Shown here: in pieces, positions 29,817 to 35,362 of the stretch
How the letters are laid out: each line of letters opens with the position of its first letter
How positions within the stretch are numbered: position 1 is the stretch's first letter
Source: Mesorhizobium sp. LSJC280B00
GTDB taxonomy: Bacteria > Pseudomonadota > Alphaproteobacteria > Rhizobiales > Rhizobiaceae
NCBI RefSeq assembly: GCF_000502835.1
Contig: NZ_AYVL01000025.1
Coordinates: 72,544-107,905 of the forward strand
DNA: 35,362 bases
Reading direction: 5' to 3'
The notes under the pieces: model-generated
What the model was told of the DNA's origin: nothing
Seen by the model: only the letters and a program-made list of their open reading frames with translations
The model's database searches: none
Made by a program: the position numbers and the translations under genes

Positions 29817-31434
29817 CAATGCCGAATGGTGGCGCGGCTGCGTCATCTATCAGATCTACCCGCGCTCCTTCCAGGATACGACAGGCGACGGCAGCGGCGA
29901 TCTCAGCGGCATCACCTCGAGGCTGGCCCATGTCGCATCGCTCGGTGTCGACGCGGTTTGGCTGTCGCCTTTCTTCAAGTCGCCAATGGCCGATATGGGC
30001 TACGACGTTTCGGATTACTGCGCCGTCGATCCGATGTTCGGCACATCAGAGGATTTCGACGCGCTGGTTGCCGAGGCACACCGGCTCGGCCTGAAGGTGA
30101 TCATCGATCAGGTCTTGTCGCATTCGTCGGATCGGCACGAATGGTTCGTCGAAAGCCGCACGAGCCGCGACAACCCCAAGGCCGACTGGTACGTCTGGGC
30201 CGATGCGAATCCCGACGGCACCGCCCCCAACAACTGGCTGTCGCTTTTCGGCGGCCCGGCCTGGGAATGGGACGCAACGCGCAGGCAATATTACCTGCAC
30301 AATTTCCTCGGCTCGCAGCCGGACCTGAATTTCCACAACCCGCAGGTGCAGGACGCCTTGCTGGAAACGGTGCGGTTCTGGCTCGAGCGCGGCGTCGACG
30401 GTTTCCGGCTGGATACGGTCAACTATTACGTCCACGACCGCTGGCTGCGCAGCAACCCGCCTTTGGCGGAAAGCGTCGCCGGCACCAATACGGCAACCAG
30501 CCCCTATCTCTATCAGGAGCATCTGTTCGACAAGAGCCAGCCGGAAAACCTTGCTTTCCTCAGGCGCTTCCGGGCCTTGCTTGACGAATATGAAGGCCGC
30601 GTCGCTGTCGGCGAGATTGGCGACGAAACTCGTTCCTTGCAGACACTCGCCGCCTATACCGGCGGTGGCGACAAGCTCCAAATGTCCTACACGTTCGACC
30701 TGCTCGGCCCGCAATTCTCGGCGTGGCATGTGCGTGGCTGTGTCGAGGCCTTCGAGAGTACGGTGTTCGACGGCTGGGTTTGCTGGGCGTTCTCCAACCA
30801 CGATGTCGTGCGCCATGTCAGTCGATGGACAAGGCCGGGCGGCGATCCGGACAGGGTGGCGAAGTTCTCGATCGTGCTGCTTTCCTGCCTGCGCGGATCG
30901 ATCTGCCTCTACCAGGGCGAAGAACTCGGGTTGGAGGAGGCCGAACTGGCATTCGAGGATTTGCGCGATCCTTTCGGCATCCGCTTCTGGCCGGCAATCA
31001 AGGGCCGGGATGGGTGCCGAACGCCGATGGTCTGGGAGGCTGGCGCCGACAATGCCGGCTTTTCGACGGGCAAGCCGTGGCTTCCGGTCCCGGCAAGCCA
31101 TCGCGCCCGGGCGGTCGACGTCCAGGACGGCGAGCAAACCTCCGTCCTGGCGAGCTACCGGGCGATGCTGGCCTTGCGCAAGCAGCATCCGGCGCTGGTT
31201 CGAGGCTCGATCCGGTTCCTCGATGCCGAAGGCGACGTCCTTGCTTTCATTCGCGAAGGCGGTGACGAAAAGCTGCTCTGTGTCTTCAATTTCGCCGACG
31301 AGCCGGCCGGCTGGCAATTGCCACCGGATCTGGAAGCGATAGAGCCGATAGACCTTGGCGGTGCTGCCGGCGTCTTGCAGGAAAGAACTCTGTCGCTGCC
31401 GCCGCTGGGCTGCTTCCTCGGCCGGATCGGCTGA
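29806..31434 (+). CDS. GH13 alpha-glucosidase
   Basis: This 542-residue protein starts at ATG 29806 (a second ATG follows at once), inside the end of glgX. The barrel begins WWRGCVIYQIYPRSFQDTTG. Catalytic residues are Asp203 in GFRLDTVNYY, Glu270 in VAVGEIGDE and Asp333 in FSNHDVVRH. The DTVN sequence after the nucleophile and these positions resemble the GH13_23 alpha-glucosidases, of which Halomonas HaG is the studied example; they release glucose from short alpha-glucosides. No signal peptide is seen, so it is cytosolic. Here it probably hydrolyses the short maltooligosaccharides made by GlgX. Trehalose synthase, oligo-1,6-glucosidase and sucrose hydrolase are related alternatives. It ends the operon and converges with the Tad genes. 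Confidence 0.87.
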   Translation: MMADNAEWWRGCVIYQIYPRSFQDTTGDGSGDLSGITSRLAHVASLGVDAVWLSPFFKSPMADMGYDVSDYCAVDPMFGTSEDFDALVAEAHRLGLKVIIDQVLSHSSDRHEWFVESRTSRDNPKADWYVWADANPDGTAPNNWLSLFGGPAWEWDATRRQYYLHNFLGSQPDLNFHNPQVQDALLETVRFWLERGVDGFRLDTVNYYVHDRWLRSNPPLAESVAGTNTATSPYLYQEHLFDKSQPENLAFLRRFRALLDEYEGRVAVGEIGDETRSLQTLAAYTGGGDKLQMSYTFDLLGPQFSAWHVRGCVEAFESTVFDGWVCWAFSNHDVVRHVSRWTRPGGDPDRVAKFSIVLLSCLRGSICLYQGEELGLEEAELAFEDLRDPFGIRFWPAIKGRDGCRTPMVWEAGADNAGFSTGKPWLPVPASHRARAVDVQDGEQTSVLASYRAMLALRKQHPALVRGSIRFLDAEGDVLAFIREGGDEKLLCVFNFADEPAGWQLPPDLEAIEPIDLGGAAGVLQERTLSLPPLGCFLGRIG

Positions 31435-31450
31435 GCTCTATTTCATTATC

Positions 31451-33235
31451 TCATTGAACGAGCACGGAGCGCCCGCAAGTCGCGCCGACAACCCGCACAT
31501 CGGCCTCGCCGACATGCACGCCGACAGCTGCAAGCACGTTATAGACCAGTTCGTCGACCGGCGCCGTCACGCCGTTCAGAACCGTTACCACCGCCGGCTT
31601 AACCGTTCCGAGCAGGGCCGTCACGTCCAGCCCGAGGCCCAGTGCATTGACCGAGAGCGAGAGGCCGCTGACCAGCGATGTCGTGAGTGATTGCGTCAGG
31701 TTTTTTGTGGCGACAGTTTTTATCGTCTTGTTGGCGATATCGGTGCTGTCGAACGTCAATGCGGTCGCATCGTTGTTGGTGATGGCAAGTGATGACGAAC
31801 CCTTCACATCGAGCAGATTGAGGGTGAGCAGCAGAAGCTTTACGCTTACCTGTGCAATCGTGGCATCGGAGAACGATTGCGGATTGCTGAAATCGGCGAA
31901 GGCCGATGGGTTGTTGTCGGCGTCGCTGGTGGCAAGGTGCAGCGAGGCCACGCCAGGCTGCGCGGCGATCGAGACCTTGATGCTATCCGGCCGGCCCGTC
32001 GGGCAGCTGATGTCGGTTAGCTTGGCTTCCGCATAGGCGACTTCGACATGCAGAGGCAGGTTGACGGACAGCAGGCTGATGCCGCCGCCGAGATTGGAAT
32101 TGCCGATGCCCACTGTGGTGACCAGCTTGATGCGCGTCTGCGCGGTGCGCACCACGGTGCCTTTTTCCCCGACGGCCAGCCAGGGTGAATATTGCATCGG
32201 TTCACCGATGGCGATGGCGAGCGTGGTGGAGGTAAGTCCCGGAATAGTGGCGCCGAGATCGACCTGGACCTGGTTTGAGCCATTGGCCAGCGAGGCGGCG
32301 GCACCCAGCATGCCCATCGCGCTTGCGTCGACGGAAAAGCCGGGAGACTTTTGTCCGAGGCCGAGCTTACCGATCGAGCCAAGATCGATAAGATGACTGA
32401 GGGGTATCTTGACCGTGTTGGTGGCCCTCGAGGCGATCGTCTGCAGCACAAGTTTGCTGGCGCTGCCCGACCCGGACGCATTGGCCATGGCGGTCGCGAT
32501 CTGGCCTACCGTCGCTTTTGACGCCAGCACGTCGGAATAGCTGACACCTGTCAGTTGCAACTGTACGGCAAGGGAATCGACGAACGAAAGCACGTTTACA
32601 TCGGCCGAGATCAGCGCGTTGTAGTCCATGACGCTGAGCGAAATGTTGGCGCCCAGCAACTTGCTGAGAAGCGCGTTGAGGATGCCGCCATTGACGCTGA
32701 GGAGCCTGGACCCGACCGAGAACATCGCTTGCGGGGTCACGCTGGCAATGGCTTCGGTGCCGACAACCGGAGTAGGGATGAGCGAACTGGCGAAATACCG
32801 GGCGGGGATTTTTTGCAGAGTGACGCGAACGGCGTTGTAAGGCGTTTTGCCGGCTTCGAAGCGCTTGTCGACACCAACGGAGGACGCCGCTGAGTATCGG
32901 CCGCCGGTGACCGACACGACGGTTTTGCCAACCGTGGGAACGATTGTCTGACCTGCCTTTTGAACAATGATGCCGGGCATTCGGTTGTCACTGAGCGTGG
33001 TTACCGCCGCGGCTTCCATATTGTTGATGTTCGACGCCGCGGTGATCGCCGCCAGATCGGTCATCGCCTGGGCTTCCCTGCGCTCCGTGTAGATCGAACC
33101 TTCGTCGACAGCGAAGGCCGCCAGCCCCAGCGCGAACGGTGCTATCAGCGCCGTCATGACGGCAAAGTTCGCCTTCTCGTCGCCAACCATCGAGCGAGCG
33201 ATCCGCCCGATGCCCCTCAGCAAGAACTGCGACAT
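31451..33235 (-). CDS. TadG-like pilus-assembly protein with Tad and Tad_C domains
   Basis: This is a 594-residue protein from ATG 33235, with GGAGG 8 bp upstream; the open frame continues 33 codons upstream into the neighbour. Residues about 17-70 are the TadE/G-type N-terminal segment: GDEKANFAVMTALIAPFALG, then a membrane helix, then AVDEGSIYTERREAQAMTDL, as in the Pfam Tad domain. Around residues 150-245 the FSVGSRLLSVNGGILNALLS and SLSVMDYNALISADVNVLSF segments match the Tad_C (DUF2134) domain. The rest is Ser/Thr/Val-rich and predicted extracytoplasmic. No von Willebrand A domain is obvious. Such proteins are thought to act in Flp/Tad pilus assembly at the envelope. It follows the TadE-like gene by 1 bp. 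Confidence 0.8.
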   Translation of the reverse strand: MSQFLLRGIGRIARSMVGDEKANFAVMTALIAPFALGLAAFAVDEGSIYTERREAQAMTDLAAITAASNINNMEAAAVTTLSDNRMPGIIVQKAGQTIVPTVGKTVVSVTGGRYSAASSVGVDKRFEAGKTPYNAVRVTLQKIPARYFASSLIPTPVVGTEAIASVTPQAMFSVGSRLLSVNGGILNALLSKLLGANISLSVMDYNALISADVNVLSFVDSLAVQLQLTGVSYSDVLASKATVGQIATAMANASGSGSASKLVLQTIASRATNTVKIPLSHLIDLGSIGKLGLGQKSPGFSVDASAMGMLGAAASLANGSNQVQVDLGATIPGLTSTTLAIAIGEPMQYSPWLAVGEKGTVVRTAQTRIKLVTTVGIGNSNLGGGISLLSVNLPLHVEVAYAEAKLTDISCPTGRPDSIKVSIAAQPGVASLHLATSDADNNPSAFADFSNPQSFSDATIAQVSVKLLLLTLNLLDVKGSSSLAITNNDATALTFDSTDIANKTIKTVATKNLTQSLTTSLVSGLSLSVNALGLGLDVTALLGTVKPAVVTVLNGVTAPVDELVYNVLAAVGVHVGEADVRVVGATCGRSVLVQ

Positions 33236-33236
33236 T

Positions 33237-33716
33237 TCAAATGCCTCCAATCCTGATGGTAGATCTGCGCGACATCGTGGTTTGCGGCATCGCAAGGCTG
33301 GGCAACAGGTTCCAGATCGGCAGGTTGCTGGCATCGTACTGGATCGACACGACGAACTGATTTCCGTCGGCCGTGCTGTCCGTCGCCTGATAGGTCAGCT
33401 TGCCGGAATCGACGAACGGGTATCCACTGGCATTGTTTTTGACGAAACTCGCCACCAGCGCCTGGCGCTCGGTTTGATTCAATCCGGCAATTGCGGTGCG
33501 GGCGGCATCGGCGGCGATTTGCTGCAAGGAGTTGCTTGCACCAAAATAGATACCATATGCAACCATTCCGAGCAAAAGAAGGATAAAGATTGGGGAAAGC
33601 AGGGCGAACTCGACCGCGGAAGTTCCGGACTCTTCTCCAATTTTGCGTAGATTCGTCCGTATGTGGCGCAATATTTTACGCTTCAATGCGACAGTATTAC
33701 TGTCTATCTTGTTCAT
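33237..33716 (-). CDS. TadE-like pseudopilin-type protein
   Basis: This 159-residue protein starts at ATG 33716 (MNKIDSNTVALKRKIL); the frame is open 14 codons further. A basic cytosolic N-terminus leads to SGTSAVEFALLSPIFILLLL and GMVAYGIYFGASNSLQQIAA, the TadE-like segment with the conserved Glu after the cleavage-site region, as in prepilin peptidase substrates. The rest is a small extracytoplasmic domain. TadE-type minor pseudopilins act with the Flp pilus secretion machine. With the adjacent TadG-like gene it forms a two-gene unit; no tadA, tadB, tadC or prepilin peptidase gene lies in the window, so the core machine must be elsewhere. Confidence 0.85.
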   Translation of the reverse strand: MNKIDSNTVALKRKILRHIRTNLRKIGEESGTSAVEFALLSPIFILLLLGMVAYGIYFGASNSLQQIAADAARTAIAGLNQTERQALVASFVKNNASGYPFVDSGKLTYQATDSTADGNQFVVSIQYDASNLPIWNLLPSLAMPQTTMSRRSTIRIGGI

Positions 33717-34097
33717 TGCCCTTGCCCTTGGAACCCAAGGTCGATATGCCGATCCCATCGAAATTTGTAACCCTTGGTTGCCTAAGAACCAATTAATACA
33801 TTCCGGTAAAACTGAAATGATCGGCCAGATTATTTCCCAGATCGGCGTTCTGGCCAGGAAACCCAGTCAAACTCATGGTTTCGACCATTGATTGGCCGCC
33901 CGCAAAACGACTGCCCCGGCCCCCTTACTTTGGGTGACCCCGAGAGTCTGTTGAAATAAAAAATCTCCACGTTACTGTTTGGCCACCAGCTGCCGGAAAG
34001 GGAACCGGCTGCGCGCTCGAAAGGAACCAACCAATCGGTTTCGGAGCGTCAACACTTAGAGACGTGGCCGAAGGGCGACGTCATTAGGGAGAACTCC
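33717..34097. other. Intergenic region between divergent tadE-like and oligopeptide-binding genes
   Basis: These 381 bp are less GC-rich than the neighbours and hold no convincing gene. CCTTGG-AAC-CCAAGG at 33726-33740 is a perfect 6-bp stem only 10 bp before the TadE-like start and could affect its translation. TTGAAA at 33951 is the best -35-like match towards the binding-protein gene, but its -10 is poor. A short 5-bp repeat, GACGT/ACGTC, lies at about 34061-34082. Confidence 0.4.
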
Positions 34098-35362
34098 ATG
34101 CTGAAACATGTGCTGAAGGCGACGGTACTCGCCACGACCATGGTCTTGGCCGCCGGTACGTTCTACACGCCGGCTTTCGCCGAGACCGTCTACAACCGCG
34201 GAGCCGCCGCCGAAGCGGAGACGCTCGATCCGCACAAAACCTCGACGGTCTACGAAGCCGATATCATACGCGACCTGTTCCAGGGCCTCGTCATGCATGA
34301 CCAGAAGACGAATCTCATTCCGGGCGCCGCCGAAAGCTGGACGGTGTCCGACGACGGCAAGGTCTACACCTTCAAGCTGCGCAAGGACGGCCTCTGGTCG
34401 GATGGCAGCCCGGTGACGGCGGACGACTTCGTTTATTCGTTCCGTCGGCTGGAAGATCCGGCTACCGCTGCGGAATACGCTTCCATGCTCTATCCAGTGA
34501 AGGGTGCCGAGGAAGTCAACACCAAGAAGGGCAAGCCGGAGGATATGGGCGTCAAGGCGATTGACGCAAATACTCTCGAAGTCACGCTCAAGGCGCCAAC
34601 GCCTTACTTCCTGGAGATGCTGACCCATCAGGCGACCTATCCTGTTAACAAGGCGTCGATCGAAAAGCTTGGCGCCGACTGGATCAAGGCAGGCAAGCTG
34701 GTCTCCAACGGGGCCTTTACAGCGGCGGAGTGGATTCCCAACGACCATCTGAAGCTGGTCAAGAATCCGAAATTCTGGGACGCCGCGAGCGTCAAGTTCG
34801 ACGTCGTCAACTACATCCCGACCGAGGATCGCTCGTCGGCGATGAAGCGTTTCGAGGCGGGCGAACTCGACAGTTACGGCGACCTGCCGACCGAACAACT
34901 CGCCGATCTCAAGACCAAATTCGGCGACCAGGTCCGTGTCGGGCCATATCTCGGCATCTACTATTATGCGATCAAGACCGATAAGGCGCCGTGGGATAAT
35001 GTCGAGCTGCGCAACGCCATCTCGATGGCGATCGATCGCGACTTCCTGGCGGAGAAAGTCTGGCAGAATTCGATGCTGCCCGGCTATTCCATGGTGCCTC
35101 CCGGCATCGAGGGCTATACGCCGGCAATGGCCAAATACGCCGACATGCCGCAGATCGACCGCGAGGACGCTGCCAAGAAGATCCTCGAGAAACTCGGCTA
35201 TACACCCGAGCATCCGCTGAAAATGCAGATCCGCTACAACACTTCGGAGAACCACAAGAACACGGCAGTCGCGATCCAGGAACAGCTGAAGCCGCTTGGC
35301 GTCGAGATCACACTCCTCAATACCGACACCAAGACCCACTACTCCTTCCTCGAGCAGAAGGG
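34098..35362 (+). CDS. oppA: Oligopeptide-type ABC transporter substrate-binding protein (3' end outside window)
   Basis: The frame is open from ATG 34098 to the right edge (421 codons and part of the next). GGGAGAA lies just upstream of the ATG. Residues 1-28 are a Sec signal peptide ending PAFA-ET. The SBP_bac_5 pattern follows: RGAAAEAETLDPHKTSTVYE, then LFQGLVMHD, AESWTVSDDGKVYTFKLRKD and WSDGSPVTADDFVYSFRRL, then KLVKNPKFWD and ISMAIDRDFLAEKVW. This is the OppA/DppA group, whose members bind oligopeptides, some sugars or murein peptides in the periplasm. About 100-120 residues are missing by comparison with the usual 530-540. Permease and ATPase genes probably follow outside the window. 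The exact ligand is unknown, and the symbol is a family-level label. Confidence 0.87.
   Translation, partial: MLKHVLKATVLATTMVLAAGTFYTPAFAETVYNRGAAAEAETLDPHKTSTVYEADIIRDLFQGLVMHDQKTNLIPGAAESWTVSDDGKVYTFKLRKDGLWSDGSPVTADDFVYSFRRLEDPATAAEYASMLYPVKGAEEVNTKKGKPEDMGVKAIDANTLEVTLKAPTPYFLEMLTHQATYPVNKASIEKLGADWIKAGKLVSNGAFTAAEWIPNDHLKLVKNPKFWDAASVKFDVVNYIPTEDRSSAMKRFEAGELDSYGDLPTEQLADLKTKFGDQVRVGPYLGIYYYAIKTDKAPWDNVELRNAISMAIDRDFLAEKVWQNSMLPGYSMVPPGIEGYTPAMAKYADMPQIDREDAAKKILEKLGYTPEHPLKMQIRYNTSENHKNTAVAIQEQLKPLGVEITLLNTDTKTHYSFLEQK

Overview
The window looks like chromosomal DNA of an alphaproteobacterium of the Rhizobiales, most likely Mesorhizobium or a close relative. The reasons are the high GC with strong third-position GC, small DUF982 proteins (a family concentrated in rhizobia), a fructose ABC locus of the rhizobial frc type, and a glgP-glgB-glgC-glgA-pgm-glgX run. 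This is read from the sequence and general family knowledge; no database search was made. No rRNA, tRNA, CRISPR array, transposase or phage gene was seen.

Layout. (1) 1-820: three tandem DUF982 genes with an exact 254-bp period, the first cut by the window edge. (2) 875-5673: a catabolic cassette with a TetR regulator, an operator-like dyad, a TauD-type dioxygenase, two sugar-type ABC permeases and a Tat-type binding protein; no ATPase is present. (3) 5674-7463: a decayed zone holding the tail of an aromatic-ring FAD monooxygenase (+) and the head of a second tartrate/isopropylmalate-type dehydrogenase (-), next to an intact tartrate dehydrogenase gene (-). (4) 7544-8993: divergent pgpA-like phosphatase and CDP-alcohol phosphatidyltransferase genes, a possible two-step phospholipid head-group module. 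(5) 9049-12344: a luciferase-like flavin oxidoreductase, a VapBC toxin-antitoxin pair with a clear two-box operator, a small membrane protein and a DegT/DnrJ sugar aminotransferase.

(6) 12597-18397: a fructose locus. Going left are a ROK regulator (frcR), a FucU/RbsD-type mutarotase and a PfkB fructokinase. Going right are binding protein, permease and single-domain ATPase (frcB, frcC, frcA). The divergent control region carries a perfect 10-bp inverted repeat whose arms each end in TTGACA. (7) 18573-31434: a tightly packed glycogen operon containing phosphorylase, branching enzyme, ADP-glucose pyrophosphorylase, glycogen synthase, phosphoglucomutase, debranching enzyme and a GH13 alpha-glucosidase, with a 77-bp palindromic element between glgP and glgB. 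Together it covers glucose-1-phosphate to ADP-glucose to glycogen and back. (8) 31451-33716: TadE-like and TadG-like genes on the minus strand, convergent with the glycogen operon. (9) 34098 to the right edge: the first two-thirds or so of an oligopeptide-type ABC binding protein.

Most genes are ordinary metabolism. The parts most worth a second look are the DUF982 array, the operators at 1636, 10279 and 15259, the intergenic palindrome at 21074, the gene remnants around 6000-6370, the pgpA/CDP-alcohol transferase pair, and the mutarotase placed inside the fructose locus. I found no clear candidate for a wholly new multi-gene system.
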